Shown here piece by piece: positions 54,871-63,881 of a stretch of DNA of 64,000 nucleotides (the stretch's first letter is position 1; each line of letters opens with the position of its first letter). Made by a program: the position numbers and the translations under genes. The stretch is from an uncultured Eubacteriales bacterium. GTDB lineage: Bacteria; Bacillota; Clostridia; Oscillospirales; UBA644. The notes below the pieces were generated by a model. The model was given only the letters and a program-made list of their open reading frames with translations, made no database searches and was not told the DNA's origin. The DNA is taken from positions 1-64,000 of the forward strand of contig CAJLLT010000001.1 of NCBI GenBank assembly GCA_905207625.1. Reading direction: 5' to 3'.

Positions 54871-56085
54871 ATGTTTAAACTTCCCGAATATATTGCACCC
54901 GACTTTACAAAGGAACCGTTTATTTCGGCTCCTGACGTAAAAACCGAAAAAGCCGGAGAAGGTTTTATACCGGAAAACTTCTACGCAACAACTATTTTCC
55001 CCGAATACTTTAAAATCGGCGGAAAATGGAAAATGATAACCCAGAGTCGCATGGACTGTTCCGTGGTCATCCGCAACGGGGAGCCCTTTGCCGTGGAAAT
55101 GAGGAACATAAACCCCGGAGATGACGTGGTAGTGGGACGAAAAGACGATGCCTCCACCGGAGTTTTTGTTCATACTAACGGCTTTCAGGAACAGAAAGGA
55201 GAGGCATCCGCTTCCGTGTTTGCTTTTCGCACGGGAAAAACAAGAGAAACCTCCTGTTCCAGAGATTACGACAGACTCTATGAAATTCTCCGCCACGACC
55301 GTGAACACGGAAACATTGTCTGGGTTCTCGGACCCGCCTGTGTCTTTGACAGGGATTCCCGCAGGGCTTTGAGTAAAATGATAAACAACGGATACTGCCA
55401 CGCTCTTTTTGCCGGAAATGCCCTCGCTACCCACGACATGGAAGCTTCTGTCTTTCACACCGGTCTCGGACAGGACATATATACCAAAGACCCTATGGAA
55501 AACGGGCACTATAACCATCTTCATACGATAAATCTTGTCCGCAGGGCAGGCGGAGTAAAGAACTTTGTCGGAAAATACGATGACGGGGAATCCGTAATGA
55601 ACGCTCTGGTTAAAAATGATATTCCCTTCGTCCTCGCCGGCTCGATCCGTGACGACGGCCCCCTGCCGGATGTTATTCCGAATGTATATGACGCCCAGGA
55701 TCGTATGCGTCACTTCACCCGCAAAGCTACGACCGTAATCGCCCTTGCGACCCAGCTTCACACGATCGCCACGGGTAATATGACCCCATCCTACCAGGTA
55801 ATTGACGGGAAACTGCGCCCCGTGTATTTTTACGTTGTGGATGTGGCGGAGTTTGCGGTAAATAAACTTCACGACAGAGGCAGTCTCAGCGCCACAGGAA
55901 TAGTTACGAATATTCAGGACTTTATGGTAAATCTCGAACGGAATCTTCCCTGCTGCCCCCCTCCGTTGCCGGGAAATAAAACAAAAAGGAAAAACAGCCA
56001 TGTCTCAGGTCACAAAACGAGCCCTGGAGCAGTCATTAAAAAATCTTCTGCTGAAAAAGCCGCTGACAAAGATTACTATCAATGA
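54871..56085 (+). CDS. LOR/SDH-family (TIGR00300-like) enzyme, ornithine cyclodeaminase-type; C-terminus possibly frameshifted
   Basis: This 404-residue protein has the core of the LOR/SDH conserved region, found in archaeal ornithine cyclodeaminase and in the C-terminus of cyanobacterial AgrE/ArgZ. The visible parts are WVLGPACVFDRDSRRALSKM, GYCHALFAGNALATHDMEAS, HTGLGQDIYT, NGHYNHLHTINLVRRAGG and IPFVLAGSIRDDGPLPDV. The product would release ammonia from ornithine to give proline, or act on a similar amino acid. The last ~40 residues are low in conservation and overlap the TetR gene by 86 bases. A one-base shift at the six-C run near 55956-55961 would stop the protein at 55979 instead. Confidence 0.8.
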   Translation: MFKLPEYIAPDFTKEPFISAPDVKTEKAGEGFIPENFYATTIFPEYFKIGGKWKMITQSRMDCSVVIRNGEPFAVEMRNINPGDDVVVGRKDDASTGVFVHTNGFQEQKGEASASVFAFRTGKTRETSCSRDYDRLYEILRHDREHGNIVWVLGPACVFDRDSRRALSKMINNGYCHALFAGNALATHDMEASVFHTGLGQDIYTKDPMENGHYNHLHTINLVRRAGGVKNFVGKYDDGESVMNALVKNDIPFVLAGSIRDDGPLPDVIPNVYDAQDRMRHFTRKATTVIALATQLHTIATGNMTPSYQVIDGKLRPVYFYVVDVAEFAVNKLHDRGSLSATGIVTNIQDFMVNLERNLPCCPPPLPGNKTKRKNSHVSGHKTSPGAVIKKSSAEKAADKDYYQ

Positions 56086-56554
56086 CATTGCCGAAGACTG
56101 CGGCATAAACAGAATGACCTTCTATTACCATTTCAAAGATATATACGATCTTGTGGAATGGTCCTGTCTTGAAGATGCCAGACGGGCTCTTGAAGAAAAA
56201 AAGACCTATAACACATGGCAGCAGGGGTTTCTCCAGATATTTGAAGCGGTAAAAGAAAATAAGCCCTTTATAATGAATGTATACCATTGTGTTGACCGCG
56301 CCCAGGTGGAACGGTATCTCAAACCCCTGACCGACCGTCTGCTTCTGGGAGTCATTGATGAAAAATCTGCCGGTATTCCCCTCCGGGAAGATGACAGAGA
56401 ATTCATCGCTCGGGTATATTCTTACGTTTTCATTGGTCTCATGCTTGACTGGATAAAAGATGACATGAAGGAGGATCCCGCTGTTATCGTGAATAAACTC
56501 GCGTTGCTTCTCAAAGACACCCTTACCGATGCCATACGAAGATTCGGATTCTGA
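56000..56554 (+). CDS. TetR family regulator (DhaS-like)
   Basis: This 184-residue regulator has an N-terminal helix-turn-helix, TKITINDIAEDCGINRMTFY (20-39), followed by YHFKDIYDLVEW. The C-terminal region (FIARVYSYVFIGLMLDWIKD, then DMKEDPAVIVNKLALLLKD) is the TetR_C_8/DhaS-type ligand domain. AAAAGGA lies 9 bases before the ATG. Its position just upstream of oleate hydratase, separated by a terminator and a new promoter, makes fatty-acid-responsive control of that gene an attractive inference. No clear operator palindrome was found. Confidence 0.93.
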   Translation: MSQVTKRALEQSLKNLLLKKPLTKITINDIAEDCGINRMTFYYHFKDIYDLVEWSCLEDARRALEEKKTYNTWQQGFLQIFEAVKENKPFIMNVYHCVDRAQVERYLKPLTDRLLLGVIDEKSAGIPLREDDREFIARVYSYVFIGLMLDWIKDDMKEDPAVIVNKLALLLKDTLTDAIRRFGF

Positions 56555-56605
56555 TGACATATCTTATCATTTCAGTCATTCTGATTAATTTTTTTACAAT
56601 TCCAG

Positions 56606-56639
56606 GTTCCGTGATAATATTTTCATCACGGAACTTTTT
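56606..56639 (+). terminator. Terminator after tetR
   Basis: GTTCCGTGAT-9 bases-ATCACGGAAC is a perfect 10-bp stem followed by TTTTTC. Confidence 0.92.
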
Positions 56640-56646
56640 CTGTCTA

Positions 56647-56674
56647 TTGAAAAAAAATTTTTCCGATGTATAAT
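56647..56674 (+). promoter_or_regulatory. Promoter of oleate hydratase
   Basis: TTGAAA (56647-56652), 16 bases, TATAAT (56669-56674). It begins only 8 bases after the tetR terminator. Confidence 0.8.
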
Positions 56675-56706
56675 AGTGCCAGAAAAAAATTCTGGAGGAC
56701 AAAAAA

Positions 56707-58500
56707 ATGTATTATTCAGCAGGAACTTATGAATCTTTCGCTCACCCGGAGAAACCGAAGGATGTGGATAAAAAATCCGCTTACATCATCGGCACGGGTC
56801 TTGCAGGTCTTTCCGCGGCGTTTTACCTTGTCCGTGACGGGCAGATGAAGGGAGAACACATTCATCTGCTTGAAAAGCTGGAACTTGCCGGCGGCAGCTG
56901 TGACGGACGCAAGGATGTCACAAAAGGGTTTTTCATGCGCGGCGGACGGGAAATGGATAACCATTTTGAATGTATGTGGGACATGTTCAGAGACGTTCCG
57001 TCAATTGAACCCCCCGGAGTTTCCGTACTTGACGAATACTACTGGCTTAACAAACACGATCCGAACTACTCCCTTTGCCGTGCGACGGTAAACCGCGGAG
57101 AAGACGCACATACGGACAAAAAGTTTACTCTTGACAAGGAATCGGCAATGGCGCTGTCAAAGCTTTTCATAACTCCCGAAAAGGACCTTGAAGGCAAAAA
57201 GATATCCGAAGTGCTTCCCGAATCTTTCTGGTCCACAAATTTCTGGCTTTATTGGCAGACGATGTTTGCGTTCCAACGCTGGTCCAGTGCCCTTGAGATG
57301 AAACGGTATCTTTGCCGTTACGTCCATCATATTGACGGACTGCCGGATTTCAGTGCTCTGAGATTCACGAAATACAATCAGTATGAAAGCATGATCCTGC
57401 CTCTCGTAAAATATCTTGAATCCCACGGGGTAAAGATAGAGTACGGCATGGACGTGAAGAATGTGGTCATTGAGACAAACGGAAACAAAAAGATCGCAAA
57501 GAAGATAGTCTATATAAAAGACGGCAAAGAACAGTCCATAGACCTTATAGAGGATGACCTTGTGTTCATCACCAACGGTTGCTGCACGGATACCTCCTGC
57601 TACGGGGATCAGAACCATGCCCCTGATCTGTCCGGAATCAAAAACGGAGCGGGTGAATCCTGGGATATGTGGAAGAATATTGCGGCTCAGGCAAAGAACG
57701 GAGAATTCGGCGATCCCGATGTCTTCTGCAGCGATACGGATGCCACCAACTGGATGAGCGCCACCGTGGAAACTTCGGATGAAGAAGTGATACAGCATAT
57801 CATGAACATCTGCAAACGTGATCCCCGTGAAGGAAAAGTGACCACAGGCGGAATCGTCACGGTAAAGGACAGCGTTGACAACTGGTATCTTTCCTGGACT
57901 ATCAACCGCCAGCCCCAGTTCAGATCTCAGGACAGAAAAACCGTACTCGTGTGGCTGTATTCCCTTAACACAAACAAAGAAGGAAACCATGTAAAAAAGG
58001 CTATGAGAGACTGCACCGGTGAAGAGGTCTGCCGTGAGTGGCTCTATCACATAGGAGTGCCTGAAAGCAGAATCGGAGAGCTCGCAAAAAATGCCTGCAA
58101 CACCACAACCTGCTACATGCCGTATATAAACGCCTTCTTCCAGCCCAGAAAAGAATCGGACCGTCCGAAGGTCGTTCCGGACGGCGCTGTGAACTTCGCA
58201 TTCCTCGGACAGTTCGCGGAGACCCCCAGAGACACTATCTTCACTACGGAGTATTCCATCCGTACAGGTATGGAATCGGTCTACACACTGCTGAACGTTG
58301 ACCGTGGTGTTCCCGAAGTCTGGGCAAGCAAATATGACGTCAGAGAACTGCTGCGCGCCTGCTATTACGCTATCGATAAAAAGCCTATCACCGATATAAA
58401 GCTGACTTTCGCGGAAAAAGAAGCTCTGAAACTGGTTATGAAAAAAGTCAAAGGCACGGATGTTGAACTGCTTCTGAAAGAAAGCGGACTGATAAAATAA
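56707..58500 (+). CDS. ohyA: Oleate hydratase (67-kDa myosin-cross-reactive antigen family)
   Basis: This 597-residue FAD protein adds water across the cis-9 double bond of oleic and linoleic acid, giving 10-hydroxy fatty acids. That is a detoxifying step in gut Firmicutes. The start has GGAGGAC upstream. The FAD motif is AYIIGTGLAGLSAAFYLVRD (24-43). The catalytic loop is RGGREMDNHFECMWDMF with its Glu, and the YNQYESMILPLVKYLESHGV and GQFAETPRDTIFTTEYSIRT blocks are standard. Length is normal. It is transcribed alone. Confidence 0.97.
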   Translation: MYYSAGTYESFAHPEKPKDVDKKSAYIIGTGLAGLSAAFYLVRDGQMKGEHIHLLEKLELAGGSCDGRKDVTKGFFMRGGREMDNHFECMWDMFRDVPSIEPPGVSVLDEYYWLNKHDPNYSLCRATVNRGEDAHTDKKFTLDKESAMALSKLFITPEKDLEGKKISEVLPESFWSTNFWLYWQTMFAFQRWSSALEMKRYLCRYVHHIDGLPDFSALRFTKYNQYESMILPLVKYLESHGVKIEYGMDVKNVVIETNGNKKIAKKIVYIKDGKEQSIDLIEDDLVFITNGCCTDTSCYGDQNHAPDLSGIKNGAGESWDMWKNIAAQAKNGEFGDPDVFCSDTDATNWMSATVETSDEEVIQHIMNICKRDPREGKVTTGGIVTVKDSVDNWYLSWTINRQPQFRSQDRKTVLVWLYSLNTNKEGNHVKKAMRDCTGEEVCREWLYHIGVPESRIGELAKNACNTTTCYMPYINAFFQPRKESDRPKVVPDGAVNFAFLGQFAETPRDTIFTTEYSIRTGMESVYTLLNVDRGVPEVWASKYDVRELLRACYYAIDKKPITDIKLTFAEKEALKLVMKKVKGTDVELLLKESGLIK

Positions 58501-58610
58501 AGTTTTTAAGAACAGCCGGACTGAAATGCGGTCCGGCTGTTCCTTACGCTGCGCCCGGCTCCGGATATCCGGAAAACATATTACCCTGTATACTCAATCA
58601 CAATAAGACA

Positions 58611-58645
58611 GGCAGTGCAACAGAAAGTTGCACTGCCATTTTATT
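58611..58645 (+). terminator. Terminator after oleate hydratase
   Basis: GGCAGTGCAAC-AGAAA-GTTGCACTGCC is a perfect 11-bp stem followed by ATTTTATTT. A second 12-bp hairpin without T tract (58510-58542) lies nearer the stop codon. Confidence 0.8.
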
Positions 58646-58657
58646 TGTCAGAAAACA

Positions 58658-61249
58658 TCAATGATGGTGATGATGATCGGGATGATCATGCTCCTCATGC
58701 ACTCCGTGGGTATGGAAAAGCCCCTGGGCATGCATACGGTTGTGGAGAGCCCTGTGAGCCGCGGTGAGATTCATAAGTATCTGTTTATACTTTTTCTCCT
58801 CTGCCCGTGTGGCAAGGGTCTGAACATATGCACTGACGCCCTCTATCTGCTCCAGTATTTCAAGCGCATCTCCGGGATCAAGAGGTCTCTGCCCATCAAT
58901 AAGACACATAACCGCGCTGGAATGGGCCGCGATAAGTTCCCTTATATCCCCGTCCTTATATTTACCACGTACACGGATCGCTATCCAGGAGGGCTTATCT
59001 ATGAACAGGGTGAAGTAGCCGCTCTTTTCCCCGAGGAACCCGCCGAGTGATTCTGTCTGCACCGTTCTGCCGTTTACCACAAGTTCAAGACTTGTCACGG
59101 GGATTATTGCACTGCCGAGAGTCCAGCAGACGTCCACTGTTCCGCCGCCCTTCGGCATATCCAGGGTCTGCCCCATTTCCTTGCCGTTGACGGTAATGTC
59201 TATCAGGGGTCCGAAGGTTACGAATGCCTTTCCCGCCACAATGGCATCCTTCCAGTTTTCATAAGTGAAAGGTTTATCCTTGATATGTGCGTAGGTACGG
59301 ACAGCTCCCAATTCAGTCATGGCATCCATTTTGTCTGTTCCGCCCACCGCCGGCAGATGATAACCGCAGTTAAGGTAGTGATACCAGTCTGACAGTGAAT
59401 ACGCACTCAGTCCGCCGTAAGGATTGTTCCAGCAACACATCTCCACCGCATCTATCGCGTCAAGAACCACCGCGGCGGAACCTTCCCCGTAGGGACCGGG
59501 AAGATGGGGAAGAATGGTAATACCGTTCTGTTCCTTGCACTTTTTCGCCCAGTCCGTTATACCTGACTCAAGGGCATCTCCTATTGCAGCTTCATCCGGC
59601 GCGCCTGTCGCCATGGGAAGAATCATTTTTCCCTCATACCCAACCAGAGAGATGTGTCCCATGACCTGCTGACGGTTTTCCGTGCCCACACGGACAAGGT
59701 GCTCTCCGTCTCCCCCGGCTTCCTTGGAACCGATGGTCGTTTTGCCGTCAAAATCGGCGGCGTTGGTCATCATTTCTCCCCACTGGGAAGCAAGAAGGTT
59801 TACTACATTTATCCCCTCAGCCTTGCCCTCGAGTAATGCAGTCTGAGGCGAAAGGAAATGAACGTGTGTATCGGCAGTCACCCATCCTTTGCTGCGCCAG
59901 TCTATGACGTGCTCAAGCTCAATTGTGAATTCTCTGTGCTCATCGTCAACTTCAAGAATGGCCTTGCATGGTCTGATCTCAAAACCCTTGGTAATGTCCA
60001 CGTAAATCTTGCCTTTGGGCGCGAGAAGATGGACCTCTCCCTCAACGTAGCAACAGTCGTAGCCCCGTCTGGTATAGTCTGCCGAAAAGTCCTCAAACCA
60101 CTGATTTGTGGTGTAACGCTGTCTGTCTCTGGGCGCAAGGTATTCCCCGAACTGACCGTGGGCATGGAATTTAACAGGCGTGGGCAGTCCGGTCTGTTTA
60201 TCAATTATTCTTATTACTATGTCGGCACGGGCGGGTTCGATGAAAAGCCTCGGATAGGTCCTGGTGCGGCGCAGGGGAATATCTGCGTTACCCAATTGCA
60301 TATGAGCATCGGGATTTGCGGCATATTCCACTATAAACGCATGATCCTTTGCTTTCGGAGGCATGGTAGAGTCGGTAGTAAGCCAGTTTTCGTCTTCGAA
60401 AACAAGTCTGGGACGAACGGAGATCACCGTACCCATGTCAATTGAAATATTGTTTTTAAGATTTATCGGACTGTGACAAAGCCTGTCCAGTTCCTCCGGA
60501 GATATTTCGGGCCAGTCTTCGGCATTGTTGAGATCGACACAGAGCTTTTCCCGTCTTTGCCACCGCAGGGGGTTGTCCTGAACACTGCATCCGGTAATTC
60601 CGTGAAGAAGCATTGTACGGCGGATATTTTTCACGGTAAGACTGACTGCTTTTTTCCCCGTCGTATTTTCCCAGGCATAAAGCCAGAAGTTAAAATCGCA
60701 GTCCTCTCCCGCCTTTGCCGTCCGGGGCATGCTCCTGCCGTAAGTGCGCTTTGTGCTTCCGTAACGGGCAATTTCCTCAAAAGCGGTGTCATTCGAAACG
60801 GGCTTTCTGTGGGGACGACACTCAAAGCCTCCGTTGCCTCCGGTCTCGCTCCAGGCGTTTATTCCGTAGCGCATACGCATTTCAACGTTTGTCTGACTCC
60901 CGTCCTCAAAGGTGATAACATAGTCCGCAACGTGCGCGCCTATGTTAGGAACCCCTTTGAAAGGCAGGGTTATTTCCCCTTGCGTACTGCGTTCCGGGCA
61001 ATCTGCCGTATGCAGAAATACTATATATTTATCCTCAAGCCCACCCAGGGGAAGAGTTATTTCATCCCCTTCAAACAGGGCGACGGTGCCGTTATCGTCC
61101 GTTACATCAAAGGGAATGCCCCAATAACTTCCCGCAGGGGTGAAATATGTTGCCTCATCACACATATTTTCTCCGCAACGCTTATCCAGAGATCCCACGG
61201 TGCAGTTATATGCAGAGGCTATAGAAACGGTATGAAACCTGTTGTCCAT
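58658..61249 (-). CDS. CehA/McbA-like PHP metallohydrolase with C-terminal His-rich tail
   Basis: This 863-residue cytoplasmic protein starts MDNRFHTVSIASAYNCTVGS, with AAAGGCGG 6 bases upstream. The N-terminal ~430 residues are beta-rich. Residues ~460-760 form a PHP-like amidohydrolase barrel: WVTADTHVHFLSPQTALLEG, GHISLVGYEG, ILPHLPGPYGEG and VGGTDKMDAMTELGAVRTYA. This fits the CehA/McbA family, whose known members hydrolyse phosphonate-like or carbamate substrates. The extreme C-terminus is HTHGVHEEHDHPDHHHHH, a natural metal-binding-looking tail. The true substrate is unknown. Confidence 0.85.
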   Translation of the reverse strand: MDNRFHTVSIASAYNCTVGSLDKRCGENMCDEATYFTPAGSYWGIPFDVTDDNGTVALFEGDEITLPLGGLEDKYIVFLHTADCPERSTQGEITLPFKGVPNIGAHVADYVITFEDGSQTNVEMRMRYGINAWSETGGNGGFECRPHRKPVSNDTAFEEIARYGSTKRTYGRSMPRTAKAGEDCDFNFWLYAWENTTGKKAVSLTVKNIRRTMLLHGITGCSVQDNPLRWQRREKLCVDLNNAEDWPEISPEELDRLCHSPINLKNNISIDMGTVISVRPRLVFEDENWLTTDSTMPPKAKDHAFIVEYAANPDAHMQLGNADIPLRRTRTYPRLFIEPARADIVIRIIDKQTGLPTPVKFHAHGQFGEYLAPRDRQRYTTNQWFEDFSADYTRRGYDCCYVEGEVHLLAPKGKIYVDITKGFEIRPCKAILEVDDEHREFTIELEHVIDWRSKGWVTADTHVHFLSPQTALLEGKAEGINVVNLLASQWGEMMTNAADFDGKTTIGSKEAGGDGEHLVRVGTENRQQVMGHISLVGYEGKMILPMATGAPDEAAIGDALESGITDWAKKCKEQNGITILPHLPGPYGEGSAAVVLDAIDAVEMCCWNNPYGGLSAYSLSDWYHYLNCGYHLPAVGGTDKMDAMTELGAVRTYAHIKDKPFTYENWKDAIVAGKAFVTFGPLIDITVNGKEMGQTLDMPKGGGTVDVCWTLGSAIIPVTSLELVVNGRTVQTESLGGFLGEKSGYFTLFIDKPSWIAIRVRGKYKDGDIRELIAAHSSAVMCLIDGQRPLDPGDALEILEQIEGVSAYVQTLATRAEEKKYKQILMNLTAAHRALHNRMHAQGLFHTHGVHEEHDHPDHHHHH

Positions 61250-61280
61250 GTTTTTTCCGCCTTTATTTTTCTTTTGCTTA

Positions 61281-61309
61281 ATTGTATCACAAAAACCCCG
61301 GATTTGCAA
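61281..61309 (-). promoter_or_regulatory. Promoter of the CehA-like gene
   Basis: On the minus strand TTGCAA (61309-61304), 17 bases, TACAAT (61286-61281), about 30 bases before the start codon. Confidence 0.75.
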
Positions 61310-61436
61310 GCCGGATAAGGGTTTTTCACACAAATGCCAAAAATCCCAACCCGGTGAATTCTATCCGGCGCGGAATAAATGATGCCGGATTTTCATAAAG
61401 ATAAGGACGGTGACGCAACTTTTCCGGACCGGATAC

Positions 61437-61467
61437 GAAAAAAGACCCGGTCATATGACCGGGTCTT
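61437..61467 (-). terminator. Terminator after tRNA-Val
   Basis: On the minus strand AAGACCCGGTCATATGACCGGGTCTT, a self-complementary hairpin, begins right after the CCA end and is followed by T residues. Confidence 0.9.
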
Positions 61468-61543
61468 TGGTGGACGCTAAGGAACTCGAATCCCTGACCA
61501 TCCGCACGTCAAGCGGATGCTCTACCAGCTGAGCTAAGCGTCC
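61468..61543 (-). tRNA. tRNA-Val (anticodon GAC)
   Basis: This 76-base cloverleaf on the minus strand has acceptor GGACGCT/AGCGTCC with encoded CCA, D arm GCTCAGCTGGTAGAGC, anticodon stem TCCGC/GCGGA with loop TTGACGT, and T loop TTCGAGT. Anticodon GAC reads valine codons GTC/GTT. Confidence 0.97.
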
Positions 61544-61571
61544 GTATAAGCCTGTCGAAACAAGCAAGAGT

Positions 61572-61600
61572 ATTATACACTATAAGAAGCCTGTTGTCAA
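61572..61600 (-). promoter_or_regulatory. Promoter of tRNA-Val
   Basis: On the minus strand TTGACA (61600-61595), 17 bases, TATAAT (61577-61572), a perfect consensus 29 bases before the tRNA. Confidence 0.88.
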
Positions 61601-61719
61601 GAGGTAATACGGGGATTTTGAAAAAAGTTTTCATTCCGTAAATACGGAAATCCGGACATAGCCCGCCCTCAACAAAAAAGGCTCCCCGACCCGGAACGGC
61701 AAGTTGCCTGAACAAAACC

Positions 61720-61747
61720 GGACGGTATCCATGCCGGGATACCGTCC
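61720..61747 (-). terminator. Terminator after the sugar-phosphate isomerase gene
   Basis: GGACGGTATCC and GGATACCGTCC form an 11-bp stem with a 6-base loop, followed on the minus strand by GGTTTTGTT. Confidence 0.75.
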
Positions 61748-61785
61748 GTACCGGATTATCCAACCTCAGCAATGAACAAAAAAGA

Positions 61786-62607
61786 TCACTGACCGATAGT
61801 ACGCAGATAATCACGGCTCATTTTTGCACATTCAAGAGCGGGGGTCTGATAGTGTTCGTCCTGCTCCACAACGATATATTCCGCGCCGCTTTCCTGACAA
61901 GCCTTGATTATAGCGTTGAAATCCTGTTTGCCGTAACCTACGGGACGGAAACGGAAAGTGGAGGGCTCAGCCTGTTTTTTATCGCTTTCTATACCTATGA
62001 GCTTATACATGTTTGCGCTCTTCTCCCCTTCATAGTCCTTCAGGTGAACTATGGGGCAGCGGTTCGCATATTTGCGCACATAGCCATCGGGAGACTGTCC
62101 CGCGACATGTACCCAGCAGGTATCAATTTCCGTCTGCAAGAATTCAGCGGGAACGCTTGCGTAAAGCACGTCAAGTCCGAATCTGCCGTCGGGCATGGTG
62201 ACAAACTCAAAATCATGGTTATGATAAAGCAGAGTCATCCCGTTCTCTCGGCACTTTTTACCTATTTTTTCAATATTAGCGATGACCTGGTCGTAATTCG
62301 GAACACCCGGGCGGTTTTCTTCGGTCATATAAGGAACAACGATGAATTTCGCACCTATGACGAGCGCATCGGATATCTGTTTGTCAAGGTCCGACATAAG
62401 GTCAGCAAAAGGAATATGCATACTGTAGCAGGGTATGCCCACCTCGTCAAGAGCCGCCTTTATATCCTTTGCGTCGTTGCCGTACAGTCCGGCCAGCTCA
62501 ACAAAATCATAGCCCATTTCCTTCAGGGCTTTCATGGTACCTTTGAAATCCTTTTCCGCATCGTCTCTCGCGGAATAAACCTGATAACCTACAGGAAACT
62601 TGGTCAT
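61786..62607 (-). CDS. Sugar phosphate isomerase/epimerase (xylose-isomerase-like TIM barrel)
   Basis: This 273-residue enzyme starts MTKFPVGYQVYSARDDAEKD with GGAAGGT upstream. Metal and substrate residues of the AP_endonuc_2 family are visible: FVELAGLYG, MTLLYHNHDFEF, QTEIDTCWVHVAGQ, PIVHLKDYEG and YIVVEQDEHYQTP. The family includes inosose and hydroxypyruvate isomerases. It is monocistronic here, with no catabolic partner adjacent, so specificity is open. Confidence 0.9.
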   Translation of the reverse strand: MTKFPVGYQVYSARDDAEKDFKGTMKALKEMGYDFVELAGLYGNDAKDIKAALDEVGIPCYSMHIPFADLMSDLDKQISDALVIGAKFIVVPYMTEENRPGVPNYDQVIANIEKIGKKCRENGMTLLYHNHDFEFVTMPDGRFGLDVLYASVPAEFLQTEIDTCWVHVAGQSPDGYVRKYANRCPIVHLKDYEGEKSANMYKLIGIESDKKQAEPSTFRFRPVGYGKQDFNAIIKACQESGAEYIVVEQDEHYQTPALECAKMSRDYLRTIGQ

Positions 62608-62635
62608 TTCTCATTACCTTCCTATTATATGTATT

Positions 62636-62661
62636 GTGCCGAACGGTAACCCGTTCGGCAC
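62636..62661. other. Hairpin between the 3D-domain gene and the isomerase gene
   Basis: GTGCCGAACGG-TAAC-CCGTTCGGCAC is a perfect 11-bp stem just past the stop of the minus-strand 3D-domain gene. No T tract follows, so it may be a weak terminator or RNA end-protecting element. Confidence 0.55.
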
Positions 62662-62672
62662 TTGAATGCGTA

Positions 62673-63881
62673 TCAGTCTGCGTACCGGTACTTATAGCTG
62701 TTGTAGCCGCCGTACTTATCGGAACCGTCACCCTTGGTAATAACGCTTCCGTCTTTCTCGTACGCATAGACGGTCTCCCCTTCCTTGGTAGTCCCGACAC
62801 CTCTGCGCCAGGTTATTCCATCGTTTTTGTACTTCGTGGTTGCCGGTCCCCATTCAAGGACGTATATAGTACAGTCTTTAAGTCTTCCTATACTGTCCGC
62901 CGGACTTTCAAAGAACAGGTCTATGATATTGCCTTTGATCGCTCCTCCGGTATCTTCAACGGTACAGTAGCCGTAGACGAAGCCGTCGGGAAGGACAATA
63001 TAAAGCTTTGTTCCTATAGGATACCATCTCGGATCAGCGGCAACATAACCTATCTGACATTCCTTTGAAGTCCTTGTCCAGGTTCCCCCGTTGGGAGAGC
63101 GGTAGTAAGAAGTGGTCTGAAGATCATTGTATACGGAATCAAATACCACCGGAGCACCGTTGCGACGGTCGAAAAGGTCAGAAATGTCTTTATGGACTAT
63201 TCTGGTAACGGGTTCCTTTGTGACCTTTTCACTGATCTTTGTGGAACTGACTTTCACACCGTTCACATACTTGATGCGGGTCGTGACGGTCTTCACTCCG
63301 TCTTCTCCGGGACGTTCGTTATACTTTGCCCTGCTGGCGGAATCGTAATAGCCCTTGTATGCCAGACGGTAGAGTCTGTAACTTACGGGGTAAACCACGG
63401 TCTCATACGGGATGGGAACCTTTGTGGTCACCGTTTCATATGTTATACGCCCGACCTCAACATAAATATCTTCAAACAGAGGCGTATCGAGGGTATATCC
63501 GTCATTGATATAATCGGTATCGTTTACCGTGACTCCCGCTTTTTGCACAAGAGTCCGGACGGTAGCATTGTCGTTATAGGAAAAGGGATAAGTATAATCC
63601 TTTCCGTCAACGGTCAGATGCGCAAGGAACATGACCTTATCGCTGACGTAAAGGTTCATCGGATCTTTTTCCACGACCGGTTCAGGCTCAGTGGGAACGA
63701 AAACCGGAACGGAATCCGTGGGAGTTTCGGACTCATCGCTCATAGCCATAAGAACGATATCGTACGCAAAGAACAGCGTAAACACAAGCGAAGCCGCGAA
63801 CAGCAGGATCGCCAGTCGTGAGTATATCCGGTTAGCTTTGCGTGAGCCCTTGTTATTTTCTTTCAAAAAAAGCACCACCAT
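62673..63881 (-). CDS. YabE-like cell-wall protein with G5 and 3D domains
   Basis: This 402-residue protein has one N-terminal membrane helix (LAILLFAASLVFTLFFAYDIVLM, about 27-49) and then a Pro/Glu-rich stalk. A ubiquitin-like DUF348 region follows (VTVDGKDYTYPFSYNDNATV-type), then a G5 domain (about 150-240) and a C-terminal 3D barrel. The 3D barrel reads YVAADPRWYPIGTKLYIVLP, then CTVEDTGGAIKGNIIDLFFE, with the three conserved Asp. The 3D domain is related to lytic transglycosylase MltA and to Rpf/Sps proteins acting in spore outgrowth. ATG 63881 has no clear ribosome site; a TTG at 63866 preceded by GGTGGTG is an alternative start. Confidence 0.9.
   Translation of the reverse strand: MVVLFLKENNKGSRKANRIYSRLAILLFAASLVFTLFFAYDIVLMAMSDESETPTDSVPVFVPTEPEPVVEKDPMNLYVSDKVMFLAHLTVDGKDYTYPFSYNDNATVRTLVQKAGVTVNDTDYINDGYTLDTPLFEDIYVEVGRITYETVTTKVPIPYETVVYPVSYRLYRLAYKGYYDSASRAKYNERPGEDGVKTVTTRIKYVNGVKVSSTKISEKVTKEPVTRIVHKDISDLFDRRNGAPVVFDSVYNDLQTTSYYRSPNGGTWTRTSKECQIGYVAADPRWYPIGTKLYIVLPDGFVYGYCTVEDTGGAIKGNIIDLFFESPADSIGRLKDCTIYVLEWGPATTKYKNDGITWRRGVGTTKEGETVYAYEKDGSVITKGDGSDKYGGYNSYKYRYAD

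Noticed and set aside
61509..61814. Minus-strand frame of 101 residues
   Set aside because: It overlaps tRNA-Val, its promoter and the 3' end of the isomerase gene; composition is not protein-like.
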